In this document: in pieces, positions 34,781 through 46,549 of the stretch
Layout of the letters: every line of letters starts with the position of its first letter
Position numbering within the stretch: position 1 is the stretch's first letter
Assembly (NCBI RefSeq): GCF_003265705.1
Contig: NW_020312827.1
Location: forward strand, 16,747,948 to 16,811,947
Reading direction: 5' to 3'
Origin: Callorhinus ursinus
Lineage: Eukaryota; Chordata; Mammalia; Carnivora; Otariidae
DNA: 64,000 nt
The notes under the pieces: model-generated
What the model was told of the DNA's origin: nothing
What the model saw: only the letters and a program-made list of their open reading frames with translations
Databases searched by the model: none
Position numbers and translations under genes: made by a program

Positions 34781-35155
34781 ATTGATCCCTACCTCTGAAA
34801 TTTCTTCAATTCTCACTTTTATCCACACAGAGAAAATTTGAACAGATGAAAATATATCATAAAAATGCCGAATAAGAAACACGTAATTGTGATATTGGGA
34901 AGTTCACTGAAGTTAGGAAGCCCAGCTTCATTTAATATTTTAATGGACATTCTTGATAACAAGAGAGAAAAAGAATAAAAGTTAGCAAGATTGGATTAGA
35001 AGAAATAAAATTTTTATTTTTTACTTTTTTGGGGCATGATTGTATATGTGGAGAACCAGAAACCATCAAACAATAAGATGTTAGAATTAAAAAAATTTAA
35101 ACACACTTTTTTTCAAGTTAAATTTTAGATTAAAAAAAAAAGTGAAGATAGTACA
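34781..35155. other. Unassigned AT-rich sequence
   Basis: About 375 bases, no recognised repeat, several A/T runs. Confidence 0.4.
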
Positions 35156-35346
35156 GGGGCACCTGGGTGGCTCAGTCAGTTAAGCATCCGACTTTTGATG
35201 TCGCTCAAGTCATGATCTCAGGGTTGTGGGATCAAGCCCTGCGTCAGGCTCCCTGCTCAGCGTGGAGTCTGCTTGTCTCACTCCCTCTGCTCCTCCCCCT
35301 GCTCGCACGTTCTCTCTCTCTCTCTCTCTCTCTCTCAAATAAATAA
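35156..35346 (+). mobile_element. CanSINE, older subfamily type
   Basis: Head 'ggggcacctgggtggctcag' with the 'catccgacttttgatgtcg' variant block and a (TC)n tract, tail 'caaataaataatc'. I find no clear target-site duplication. Confidence 0.94.
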
Positions 35347-35597
35347 TCTCCATAATCTTCAATGATGTAGCAAAACAAAAACCTGAAGGGATGATTTTCT
35401 TTTGTTAACTACAACTCTTATAGATTTGTCAAGTTTTCCCCCACAGATATTTTGAAATGCCTTTAACCATATGATAATACGCTGAATAAAAATACTGACT
35501 CGAGGACATTAATTTATAGCATTTTTGTAGTGTGCCCCTGGCCTACTATGTGGTGTTAGAAGTGAGCTGTCCCTTTGATTGAGACAGTTTAGCTTTA

Positions 35598-35805
35598 TTT
35601 TTTATTTTTATTTTTTAAAGATTTTATTTATTTATTTGACAGAGAGAGACACAGCGAGAGAGAGAACAGAAGGAAGGGGAGTGGGAGAGGGAGAAGCAGG
35701 TTCCCCATGGATCAGGGAGCCCGATGCGGGGCTTGATCCCAGGACCCTGTGATCATGACCTGAGCCGAAGGCAGATGCTTAACTGACTGAGCCACCCAGG
35801 TGCCC
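35598..35805 (-). mobile_element. CanSINE, reverse, young
   Basis: Tail 'aaagattttatttatttatt' to head 'gagccacccaggtgccc'. Perfect 18-bp duplication 'tgagacagtttagcttta' at 35580-35597 and 35806-35823, the cleanest in the window. Confidence 0.97.
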
Positions 35806-35893
35806 TGAGACAGTTTAGCTTTAAATGATCTATATTTATACTCAGAGGTGCTTGAGTTTAGTTGTAAAGGGTGGAATAAAATGAGATATGGTG

Positions 35894-35911
35894 TTTTTTT
35901 TTTTTTTTTTA
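35894..35911. repeat. Poly(T) tract, 18 T
   Basis: Uninterrupted T run. No retrotransposon body is recognised next to it, although a degraded MIR-like piece follows (about 35912-36010). Confidence 0.9.
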
Positions 35912-36010
35912 AGAAAGCTATTTATAAGCTCTGCAATACAAGGACTGGATGCTAAATCTCTCTGAGCCTCTATTTTATGGCATGCAGAACGAGGACAATA
36001 GATGCCTATG

Positions 36011-36309
36011 GAATTGGAGCCCCAGGATGTAACATGGAAGTATCAACCTCTTTCTTATTATTTGTGGAACCTTCAATGGGTTAGATTTTTGGCCCTAGGC
36101 AGCCAAGTGTTTCATGATTATAAACCCACTGAACTCTGTGTAGGAAATCCCCTTGAAAAAATGTCCTGAGAATTTGAAGTTCATAGAGTGGACATTGGTT
36201 GATTTATTGTGACAAGAGCTGGCTCTTCAGTCTTCCTGGGTATTAAGTACTGGTTGCCATCATTCACCAATCCATGACTACCATGATCTTTTTTCTTTTC
36301 CCTGAAAAC
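36011..36309. other. Unassigned sequence
   Basis: No recognised feature. Confidence 0.4.
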
Positions 36310-36600
36310 TAGCCACTTCCTTTCTCTGGATCTTTGCCTTTGCTGCATCTTCTTTCTGGGTGTCTGTTACTGGGAATGTCCCATTCTTGTCATTCAGATA
36401 TTATGTCACATGATATTAAGTCACATGAACCCCTTCAGGGGACCTCCCCAACCATCTTATTAAAGTTCCTTAAACCCCCACACATCCCTACCATAACATC
36501 AGCTTAAAGTTTACAGAACAGCTGTTGCTGCTTGAAACTACCTTGTTTATTTCTCGCTGTATGTGATGGTCATTTGGCTCTTCTAGACTACTCAAAGGCC
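36310..36600 (+). mobile_element. L2 LINE 3' fragment
   Basis: 'gatctttgcctttgctgcat', 'ttactgggaatgtcccattc' and 'tcaggggacctccccaacca' are in L2 3' order. Confidence 0.6.
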
Positions 36601-36689
36601 TATGAGAGACTATGTGAATCTTATCCATCACTTAACCTCTGTGACAAGATTTTTATAATAAGATCTGTGACCAAGATTTTTATAAGAAT

Positions 36690-36845
36690 ACCAGTCATAT
36701 AGGATTAGGGACTACCCTAATAAACTCATTTTAAATTTATTACCTCTGTAAAGAGCCTGTCTTCAATAAAATTACATTCCTAGGTATAGGGGTTAAGACT
36801 CAAACATATCTTTTGGTAGTGGGGGTAGCAAAATTCAACCCATAA
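36690..36845 (+). repeat. Ancient interspersed repeat end
   Basis: 'attacctctgtaaagagcct', 'taggggttaagactcaaaca' and 'agcaaaattcaacccataat' match a common old repeat end of uncertain family. Confidence 0.5.
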
Positions 36846-37041
36846 TAGTGAGATATACATTTTTTGGGCATTTTAATTACCTGTTGTGTTCTGTAAATGT
36901 TCCTTTTTAGTGGGGTCAAGACTTGCATTTCCCTTGTCAGTAATTTGGTTCACTACATACCCTGAATTACCTACCCACTGACAGCATCTAATAACATCAA
37001 ATCAATATAAAAATCATCTTTTAATTGTATGATGAGGTGGC

Positions 37042-37066
37042 AGAAAGAAAGAAAGAAAGAAAGAAA
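37042..37066. repeat. (GAAA)n microsatellite
   Basis: Six GAAA units, probably variable in length. Confidence 0.93.
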
Positions 37067-37269
37067 ATTCTCATATGCTATAGACTATGTGAAAGCCAGA
37101 GTCCAGAAATATTCTCAGAGAACTGAAGAGGTATTTATCCACAGCTACTTGTTGAACTTGCATAAACTTCAGCTTTATTTTAAAGATACCACCTCTGCCA
37201 TGCTCTTCTTCCATACCCAGTTACCTGCCTTGAATCTTAGTGCTAGATGGAGAAAATGGTGTCATCTCT

Positions 37270-37930
37270 GAGAGCAGTTCTCACATTGCAGTATGAACTT
37301 ACACAAATCTGGGGGGAAACCATCTCCGGTAAAGAATTTTGCTTCAAGTGTCCAACTTTAATCCAACATTGATATTGCTCTCCAGAATTTGTCAGAGTTA
37401 GAATCCTTAAAAGAGGGGGCAGAAAATGTTTGAAGAAATAATAGCCCCAAATTTTCCAAATGTGATGAAAACTATACATCCATAGATTCAAGAAGTTCAC
37501 CAAACCCAAAGGGCAAGAAACATGAAGAAGCCCATAACAAGTCATATTATAATCAAATTGCTCAAAACTAGTAGTAAACAGAAAGATCTTAAAAGCAACC
37601 AATGGGGAATGGGGAGCACCCTACTTTCAGAGGAGCAAGGAAACACATGATAGTATTTTCTTATCAGAAAAAAATGCAAGTGATAAAAACAGTTGAGCAG
37701 CAGCTTTTAAGTAAAGAAGGAAAAAAATGCCAACTTAGGATTTTATCTCCAGTAAAAATATCTTAAAAAAAAAAAGTAAAAAAGAAGACTTTTCAGACAT
37801 ACAGAAGCAGAAATGACAGCACCATTAGACCTGTACTACAAGACATGTTGAACAAACCCATTAGGCAGAAGGAAAATGCCAAGTGAAAATATGGGTAAAT
37901 ATATGAATGAAGACCAGAAGACATGATAAA
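37270..37930 (+). mobile_element. Old L1 ORF1-region fragment
   Basis: Colinear with ORF1 of old mammalian L1: 'tgaagaaataatagccccaa', 'aagaagttcaccaaacccaa', 'tgacagcaccattagacctg' and 'tactacaagacatgttgaac'. No frame stays open. A HAL1-type element is an alternative. Confidence 0.65.
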
Positions 37931-37989
37931 TAAGATTTCCCCTACTATCTAAATTTACTTAATATTGATATTACTGTTTAATATTTAAC

Positions 37990-39400
37990 GTTAATATCCA
38001 GTCCAATGATATATAAGATAGATAATACATCATGACCCAGTATATTTATCTAAGCAATGCCACCATATTAACAAACTGAAAAAGAAAACCATAAGGTTAT
38101 CATTAATAGATGCAGGTAAAGCACTTGGCAAATTACAAACCCCTTCCTGATAAAATTTCAACAATGGAATTGAACTTTCTCAACCTGATAAATGGCATCT
38201 ATAAAAACCTACAGATAACATCATACTTAACAGTAAAAGATTGAAAAATTTCCCTCTGTAATCAGGAGTAAGAAAAGAAGTCTATTCTTACCCCTTTTAT
38301 TCACCATTCTACTAAAGGGGTCTAGCTAGTGAAGTCAGGCAAGAAAATAAATAAAAGTCATCCTGATTGTATAAGAAGAAGTAAAGCTATGTCTAGTCAA
38401 AGATGGCATGATATTTTAAATAGAAAATTTGCAAATATAGAAATCTACTATTCAAATATAGAAAGCTACTAGAATAAGTCATTTAGTAAGTTTAAATTAG
38501 AATCACAGAACTAATATAAAAAATCAATTGTACTAGCAAAGAATGTACAGAAATCAAAGTTAAAAATGACACCTTAATAGCATGAAAAAGTATAAAATAC
38601 TCAAGGACAAATCTGACAAGAATTATAACAGCTGTATGCTTAAACATATAATACACTGTTAAGACATATTAAGGAGGATCTGAATAAATGGCGAAATGTA
38701 CTACATTCATGGAACAGAATACTCAATAATACTAGAGATCATTTCCCACAATTTATCTTCAACAAGTTCAAAATAATCTTAGCTAAAATACCACTAGATA
38801 TTTTTTGTAGAAATTAGATAGTAAGAATTGGATTAAAATTAAAATAACTTCTAAAATAACCAAAACAAATTTGAAGAACAAAGTTGAAGGCTAAAAACAT
38901 TTGACTTCAAGACTTACTTTAAAGCTAAAGGAATTAAGACAGTGTGATATTAGCATATATACAGACAAAGAGATCAGTGGAACAGAACAAATAGTGGACA
39001 TATATGGTCATTTGATTTTTGATAAAAGTTCAAAGACAATTCAGTGGAAAAAATAGAAGCATTTCAACAAATGATGCTGGCACATATTTAAAAAGAGAAC
39101 CAAACCATACCTCATATCATATAAAACAATGAACTCAGAATGGATTAGAGACTTGAATGTAAAATTAGAACTGTAACCAAATGGCAACATACTAGAAAAT
39201 CTTTGTGACTTTGAGTAAGGTGAGAAAGTTCTTAGATATGACATCAAAAGCATGATCCATATGATAGAGCTATACACTTATACACTGGTTGAAATTCAAG
39301 AGTCTATAATTACCAAGTGTTGATAAAGATGGTAGGAACTAAAACCTGGGCATGTTGCTAGTGAGAATATAAATTGAGATAATCACTCAGAAATACCTGT
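37990..39400 (+). mobile_element. Old L1 ORF2 fragment
   Basis: Decayed RT to C-terminal ORF2: 'aaaccataaggttatcatta', 'aaacctacagataacatcat', 'acagacaaagagatcagtgg', 'tggattagagacttgaatgt' and a final block near 39320-39390. The endonuclease region is absent between this and the ORF1 piece at 37270-37930, so either a deletion or two insertions occurred. The YxDD-type motif is not readable. Confidence 0.75.
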
Positions 39401-39419
39401 GTTAAAACTTAATCTTCTG

Positions 39420-40050
39420 TTTCTGGTGGACACTGATGAACTGGATACTCAGAAGCAGTGTACCATGAAAAATATGTACTTTGAATTGTTCAACTGGAAC
39501 TTTATTTGCTAGAAGTAGAACAAAAACTGCCCACATGAGAATTCCTTCAGCCATTTTTCAGCTATTATGATCTCCAAATCATGATGTAGATGGAAATCAT
39601 TCTTTTTGAAGGTATGCTGTTTGCTGTGGCAGCCACAACAATGAAGTTTTTAGATTTCTTAGTTACAGGCTCCACCTGCTGTAGTCCAAAATTCAACATT
39701 GTCTTTGTACAAAACTTATGGTTTCCATAGTTGTTCTCAACAAGTTACTGGACACAGCAGAGATGCCAAGGCATGCCCATTCCTGGAAGACACAGTATTC
39801 TCCTCAGGAGCAACCTTGGCTTGAGAATGCCCCCGATAGTCTTGTCTCATTTTCTCAGGAACTTTACTGCAAACTAAGATGCTTTCACCCACCTTTTCCC
39901 TTCATTCAAGATCATACCTGAATCATGGGCTGACATCCTCCTCTCCTGTCCTGGCTCCCTCCCCTCTAATTTTTTGTTCACAAGTTGTTCCTCTAATAAA
40001 TAAACAATCTTGACATCTACTTCTCATAGAACTTGGACTAAAACAGTGAT
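39420..40050 (+). repeat. Possible old LTR or repeat, unclassified
   Basis: The end of the block ('gttcctctaataaataaaca', 'atctacttctcatagaactt') has the look of an LTR polyadenylation region. The rest is not recognised. The 67-codon frame at 39718-39921 has no motif. Confidence 0.35.
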
Positions 40051-41535
40051 TAAAAACATATATGCTCTGTGCCAGATTTAAGCGCTGGGGCAGTGATTAA
40101 ATATATTTTATCTATGCAATCTATCCATACAATAGGCCACTTCAGTCAGAAGCTGATGGACTACCATACCTCTACATTTTGCCTATTTTTTCCTTTATTC
40201 TGTGGGCAATAGTGAAACACAGTTTTAAAAACTTTGCTGACTTATTCTGCTTTAACAGAAAAATTACATTATATCATTTTGCTTTAGAGGGTTTTGAACA
40301 GCGAAGAAATAGAAATAGCAAAAGCCGAAAGAAGACTGATAATTTTCTAGAGAAAACATATAGCTACTGTCAGAATAGAGAGTAGGAGGTAGAAAGGAGA
40401 GATGCTATAAAGATAGTCAAAGCAACCTGGCAACTGGGTGGCTATACAGAACAAGATTTTATGTTAACTATTTTTGTGGAAGTACTTCAAATGTGAAGTA
40501 TATTCACTCTTATGTTCTCAAGTGGAGTACAATGAACAAAATTTACACTTTTATTGGTGAGAAATGTACTATATTTCAATGGTAATCTCAAGGACTCTAA
40601 TCTTTTATAATTTTGTATAATTTATCAAAGATTTCTTTTTCTTTTACTTATTTTCACTCACATCATACTGCTGCCAGATAATTAGGAACTGTAAGTAAAA
40701 TAAGAGGTAATAATTTATAACAAGGAATTAATGTGACTTATATGGTTAAATACCCTGAACCTTATTAGTACATAGAATTACCAATTGGTTTATAATTTTA
40801 ATGGTCTTTATTTCTTGGCCAGATAAGACATATTTGGTTTTTTCCCTTATTCATCTATCTCAATGGAAAACATTTTGAATACAGCTTTTCTTCATAAGGA
40901 TGGGTAAGGGAAGGTAATTTTTAGCTTCACTCTTCAGACATGAAACAATGAATGTGACAGCAACTTACTGGCTTTCAGCGTCCACTTCAATTCCTTCTAA
41001 CATGCAATATAAAAACTGTTGTCTTGGATGTTGAAATTTTAATAACCCACTTCTAAGCAATTTAAGAGATTTCACAGGTGGATTTTAATTTTTCCCACTT
41101 ATTAACTGATTCTAGAACTTAACTCATATTAGGTACAACTCCACTATTACTTATCAACAGAATTTAGCCCATTATTACTTCAGACATACTATTACACATA
41201 GTCTCTCTATGTGTCACATACAGACACACACACACGCAACACCATGAATACAAATACATGCATACATAGACTCACAGAACAGCTCTTGTTGTTAAATACA
41301 ATTAAAGCTGTAAGCAATATGCTACTAAGACCAGTTTTTTACTGATACTGCAATATTTACAATCTCAAAAGTGTTAAAATAATCATTAAACTGTAGAATG
41401 TATAGTTATCAGTAATAAACAGAATGCTAGTCATCTCTTTCCAAGGGTTAAGATTTGCATAGCTACAGGAATGACATATCTGAAATTATTCTTTAGGGAA
41501 ACCAATACAATAAAATCATCTTCAAACTTAATCAG
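40051..41535. other. Long unassigned non-coding stretch
   Basis: About 1.5 kb of AT-rich DNA without identified transposon. The 68-codon frame at 40179-40385 is without motif. A small (CA)n run is at about 41222-41236. Confidence 0.45.
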
Positions 41536-41539
41536 TATT

Positions 41540-42696
41540 CAATAAATGTCAAGACAACTAAATACCAAAAAGAATGGTCTCTTCAACATCAAAAAATGTT
41601 GCTGGAACGATTGGAGGTCCATGTGCAAAAGAGTGAATTTGGACCCCTTCCTCACACCATATGCAAAAAAATTAAAAATGGATCAAAGATTTAAATGTAA
41701 AGACAAAACTACAAAACTCTTAGAACACCACATAGGAATGACCTTGAATTATGCAAGAATTCTTAAAGAGAATACCTAAAACAACAAAGAAGTAAATACG
41801 TAAAATTGAACTTTATAAAAATGTTAAAAGTTAGTGCTTCACAGAGCACCATCCTGAAAGTGTAAGGACAATCCACAGAATGGGCTTAAGTATTTTTAAA
41901 TCATAAATCTGATAAAATGTTAAAAGTTAGTGCTTCAAAGAGCACCATCCTGAAAGTGTAAGGACAACCCACAGAATGGGCTTAAGTATTTTTAAATCGT
42001 ATATCTGATAAGAGACTTGTATTTAGAATATATATATAGCACTCTTACAACTCCATAATTGAACAACTCCATTAGAAAATGTGCAAATAATCAGAACAGA
42101 CATCTTTACAAAGATGTACAAAAAACCAGTGTACATGAAAAAATGCTCAATACCATTAACCATGAGAGAGATGCAAATCATGGTGATTGTAATTTAAAAA
42201 GGCAAATATAATGATGATGCAGAAAATTTGAACTCTCATATACTACTGGTGGGAATGTAAAATTGTGCAGCCACTTTGAAAGAATCTGGGGGTTTCTCAA
42301 ATGTTAAACATTGAGTTACCATATGACATAGCAAATCTACTCCTGGTTATATACCAAAGAAAAATGAAAACAAGTCCATGCAAACAAATGTATACATGAA
42401 TGATCACAGTAGTTTTACTAATAAAAGCCAAAAAGTGGAAACAACTATGTCCATCAACTAAGGAAGAGATAGATTAAATATGGTATATCCACATAATTGA
42501 ACATCTCTTGGAAATAAAAGGGAATAAAGTACTGATGCATGCTACAGAATAGAAAAACCTTGAAAATGTCCCTAAAATTTATTGTGGTAATGGTTACATC
42601 TTGTTGAATATACTAAATATCATTGAACTGTACAATTTAAACTAGTGAATTATATGACATTTGAATCATATCTCAATAAAGCTTTGAGAAAAAATG
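41540..42696 (+). mobile_element. 5'-truncated old L1, 3' third
   Basis: ORF2 C-terminal part and 3'UTR: 'aagaatggtctcttcaacat', 'catatgcaaaaaaattaaaa', 'tactactggtgggaatgtaa', 'gaactgtacaatttaaacta' and 'catatctcaataaagctttg'. The frame at 41546-41779 (77 codons) is a leftover of ORF2. Carries an internal tandem duplication at 41818-42009. Confidence 0.88.
41818..42009. repeat. 96-bp tandem duplication inside L1
   Basis: Unit 1 (41818-41913) and unit 2 (41914-42009) start with 'aaaatgttaaaagttagtgc' and differ at about four positions. The L1 would be expected to have a single copy, so the duplication arose after insertion, and recently relative to the age of the element. Confidence 0.93.
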
Positions 42697-42804
42697 TAGT
42701 CAGTAGAGTTGTTAGAACAAAACTCTCATGATTGGAGCTATAAAGTTGAAAGGACTTATGAATATTTTCTTTACAGAAAATTACATAATTTGTTAATGCA
42801 TCTT

Positions 42805-42834
42805 GTCTGTGTGTGTGTGTGTGTGTGCGTGTGC
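42805..42834. repeat. (TG)n microsatellite
   Basis: About 12 TG units with one TGCG interruption. Confidence 0.92.
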
Positions 42835-43797
42835 CCAGGTAAAACAAATTTATTATCTTTACTTAAGACTGAATCTTAATAATAAGTCAGGTTCTCCTTA
42901 ATTCATCTCTTGAAGTTGATCTCAATGTTGGGAGACAAATTCATCTCATGAGTTATTTTCTTGTCAGTAATCTAGGAGACTCCCAACTCCCTAACCTTTA
43001 ATGCTTCTTATAAAACTCAATCAAGGAGAGAAATAAAGTTCTAGACAGAGGTCCCAACTCTTTAGTCTTTGGTAAGGAGAACACACTGCAACCTTTTTTT
43101 CGTATCTATGGAGAATTGGATGCATTCATTTTAGGAATGGTGTGTTCAGGAACTTCCATAGTAAGTAATCTAACTGGGAAAAAAAAAATCATTTATTTAT
43201 CTCAGCCTAGTATTGACCTAAGTGACAGTGGCAAAACCTAGGAAAACATGTTATATTTCCAATCATCTGATTATTCTTTGATCTTTGAAACCACTGCATT
43301 AATAGCAATTTGTATTGATAAATCACAATAATATTTTAATAATAATTCAACCCAATATATCTTATTCAATAATCTTTAGCTTGTTTAAACTTTCATTGCA
43401 TATGTTTTCATCTGAGAACCAGATAATATTTTTTGTATGGGGTTAAGTTTTAAAATAATTTAGTTCATAACATTAATTCCATAAAATAATTTCACTAAAG
43501 ACAGAATTGTAAAATCTCAATGTGAAGCTATAAAACATCAATAAAGTTTAATTTGAAAAGTTAACAAAGTCCAAGGAGACTCAACCACACTTTATTAGAA
43601 TTCATGGTACTTACAGTTTAATACTGCCAAGATGTAGAAATCTTGTGGCAAATAACCGTTTCTCATTTTTTTTTCAAAATTACCACAGCAGTATCTATAA
43701 CCACAATAGTATATTATCACAGAATGAAGGAGATAACAAATAAATACAGTAGAAAGACAGAAAAGAGAAAGGAGGTAGAGGAGAAAGAGATTCACAG
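42835..43797. other. Unassigned AT-rich stretch
   Basis: About 960 bases, no identified repeat. The forward (43643-43909) and reverse (43595-43795) frames overlap each other and have no recognisable product. Confidence 0.45.
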
Positions 43798-43811
43798 CAT
43801 GCCCATATTTT
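43798..43811. repeat. Possible L1 target-site duplication, left
   Basis: 'catgcccatatttt' against 'catgcacacacttt' at 45612-45625, 11 of 14 bases. Confidence 0.5.
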
Positions 43812-44328
43812 TCCCTTCATTTTTTTATTGTGATCTCTCTAACATAAAAATTGTGTGTATTCATGATGTACAACTCAATGTTTTGATTTACATATACACT
43901 GTGAAATGATCATCACAATCAAGCCAAATAGCTTACCTATCACTTCTACATAATTGCCATCGTGTGTGTGTGTAATGAGAAGATTTAATTTAAGATCTAT
44001 TCTATTAGCAAATTTCAAGTATATAATATGGTATTGTTAACTATTGCCACCATGGTGTACATTAGATTTCCAGATTTCATTCATCTTGCGTAACTGAAAC
44101 CTTGTACCCTTTGACCAACTTCTCATTCCACCCACCTCTGCCAGCAACCACCATTCTACTCTCTGCTTCTTGTGAGTTTGACTGTTTTAAATTCCACATA
44201 TAAGTGAGATCATGCAGCATTTGTCTTTCTGTTCCTGGCTTATGGAACTTAGCATAATGTGCTCCAGGTTCATCTGTATTGTTGCAAATGGCAGGATTTC
44301 CTTATTTGTTAAGGCTAATAGTATTGCT

Positions 44329-44356
44329 GCGTGCGCGCGCGTGCATGTGTGTGTAC
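44329..44356. repeat. Alternating GC/GT purine-pyrimidine tract
   Basis: 28 bases of strict purine-pyrimidine alternation ('gcgtgcgcgcgcgtgcatgt' and on), including five CG steps, a sequence type prone to left-handed Z-DNA. It lies within the L1 relic at a site where an AT-rich stretch is normally found. Confidence 0.9.
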
Positions 44357-44604
44357 TACATTTATTCACTCATTCATCCATTGGCAGATATTTAGGTTGT
44401 TTCCATATTTTGGCTATTGTGAACAATGCTTCAATGAACATGTGAGTGCAGATACCTCTTCTAGGTCCAGTTTTTATTTCCTTTAGATACATGCTTACAT
44501 ATAAAATTACTGGATCATATGATAGTTTTATTTTCATTTTTTCTTTTATGTTTTGGCTTTACCAATTTACATTCCCACCAAGGATGTACAAGAATTCCCT
44601 TTTC

Positions 44605-44822
44605 AGGGTTCCTGAGTGGCTCAGTTGATTAAGCCTCTGACTCGATTTCAGCTCAGGTTATGTTCTCAAATCATGGGATTGAGCCCTGCGTTGGGCTCTG
44701 TGCTCAGTGCTGAGTTTGCTTGTCCCTCTCCCTCTGGTCCTCCCCCATGCACTCTCTCTCTCAAATAAATAAATAAATTAATTAATTAATCAATTATCAA
44801 ATAAGTAAACAAAATAAAAATG
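44605..44822 (+). mobile_element. CanSINE inside L1
   Basis: Head 'agggttcctgagtggctcag', body 'gatttcagctcaggttatg', long tail of (AAAT)n and (TTAA)n. The duplication 'attcccttttc' at 44594-44604 and 44823-44833 is perfect. Confidence 0.94.
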
Positions 44823-44946
44823 ATTCCCTTTTCTCCATATCTTCACCATCACTTGTTATCTTTTGTCTTTTTGATAATAGCCATCCTGACAGGTGGTAGG
44901 TGATAGCTCATTGTGGTTTTGATTTGTATTTCATACTCCTTGATTT

Positions 44947-45611
44947 CAAAATATATTATAAATCTTTGACAATCAAAACAATATGGTACAGGCATTAAAA
45001 ATAGACATATAGGAAGAGAAAAGAGAGCCCAGAAATAAATTCACACATTCTGGGTCAACTAATCTTTGACAAGGGTGGCAAGAACACACAATAAGGGAAT
45101 AATAGTCTCTTTTTAATAAGTGGTATTGGAAAAACTGGATATTCACATGGAGAAGAATGAAAGTGTCCTCAAGTGTCCTCTAATGTCATACTATAGACAA
45201 AAATTAATTCAAAATGACTAAAAACTTAAATTTAAGACCTGAAACTGTAAAACCACTAGAATAAAATATAGGGGGAAAGGTTTCTTGACATTGATCTTGG
45301 GAATAAATTTTTTGGGTCATGACATTAAAAGCATAGTCAACAAATGCAAAAGTAGGCAACTGGTATTGCATTAAATTAAATAGCTTCCACAGAACAAAGG
45401 AAGTAATCAGCAGGGTGAATAGGAAACCTATGGATTGGGAGAAAATATTTGTAAACTATATATCTGATAGATTAATATTTAAAATATTTAAGGAACTCAT
45501 ATAATTTAATAGCAAAGAATGAAAAATTGACAAAGGATCTGAATAGACATTTTTCAAAAGACAAAGGGATGGCCAACAGGTGAATCATAAATGAGCAACA
45601 AAAATGCTCTT
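44947..45611 (+). mobile_element. L1 insertion, inverted 5' segment
   Basis: Sense ORF2 from 'cttgaatatagctttgacaa'-like sequence ('aatctttgacaatcaaaaca' at 44961) through 'gggtcaactaatctttgaca' and 'cctatggattgggagaaaat' to 'gagcaacaaaaatgctcttc'. It ends where the reverse 3' segment begins in L1 coordinates, so the two are one 5'-inverted insertion. Confidence 0.85.
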
Positions 45612-45625
45612 CATGCACACACTTT
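45612..45625. repeat. Possible L1 target-site duplication, right
   Basis: 'catgcacacacttt', partner of 43798-43811. Confidence 0.5.
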
Positions 45626-46549
45626 GACCAGTTCCAGGAATCTATCTTAAAGCTACAGTTACACAGGAAAACAAAAGCATATGTACAAGATATTCATAGA
45701 AACCATGTTTGTAATGGCCAAATGCTGGGATCATACAGAGTATTGCTACCAGTCCAGTTTCTATTCATTGATCAACCGTGCATCAGCACTTTCAAAAAAG
45801 ATATATAAGAGGCCAGGAAATGACAATCCATCGTGAAGTGTGCCTCCGTGAAAACAGTCTGAAGAGAAATATTTACGAAGATTCAGATAAACCATTATCA
45901 GCTAGCCCAAGTGCTCACTCGTGTCCTGCTCATATTCAAGAAGCATTTATCAAATGTCAAATAGGTGCCAATGTTTTGGTAGGAACTATCAGAGTCTTAC
46001 TGGATATGTCACCAAAAAAAAGCCATGTTTCTGAAAGAGTCAAATGGATCCCAGTGAAGAGCAACAAAAAAAGATTTTTCACTCTAGAAGATCAAGTTTC
46101 CAGATAAATGCAGGTTGTTCATGATGAATGCAGGAACAAGTCTTGTATAAACTGACCATAACTCAGATTTCTTTCATGTTTCTCATTCAGCATAGGTCAC
46201 CCACCAACCACCAAACTCTTCACCTCCAAGATTGTGTTTATATTCCCTTCCTTTTGCTGAAATAGTGCCAATCTTTCTACACTTAGTTATAGTTACAACT
46301 GTTCTATGAACTAGTCTTCCCCAACCCTTCATTTCTGGTGGATGTTTAACAAATGCTTAGGGGGCTCTGCTTAACTTATCAACTATTTAACAATTATTTA
46401 TATAAAACACATAACATATATTATACAGTATATATTTTATAATACACATAAAGCAATATGGATAAATAAAAATATATACAGAAATTATTTTAAATATTTT
46501 ATTGTATTTTCCCATAAATGATGAGGCTATTTCTGTGTCAATAAATAGA
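45626..46549. other. Unassigned; old L1-like and L2-like scraps and a 109-codon frame
   Basis: 45626-45735 resembles the 3' part of a very old L1 ('atatgtacaagatattcata', 'gtttgtaatggccaaatgct'). The forward frame at 45778-46107 (109 codons, Met start) is lysine- and serine-rich with no motif I know. Its middle ('aagaagcatttatcaaatgt', 'caaataggtgccaatgtttt') looks like an antisense L2 terminus, which argues against a gene. 46320-46549 is AT-rich. Confidence 0.4.

Larger units (their letters stand above)
43812..44946 (-). mobile_element. L1 insertion on reverse strand, 3' segment
   Basis: Antisense L1 from the 3'UTR/poly(T) side (43819) to the late ORF2 ('agccatcctgacaggtggta' near 44879-44898). 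Landmarks are 'taagtgagatcatgcagcat', 'tttggctattgtgaacaatg' and 'aatttacattcccaccaagg'. A SINE sits at 44605-44822. Its upstream portion continues as the oppositely oriented segment 44947-45611. Coding capacity is lost. Confidence 0.9.

Noticed and set aside
45778..46107. 109-codon forward frame with Met start
   Set aside because: No domain or signal I recognise, no promoter or splice context, and its middle resembles an antisense L2 terminus.
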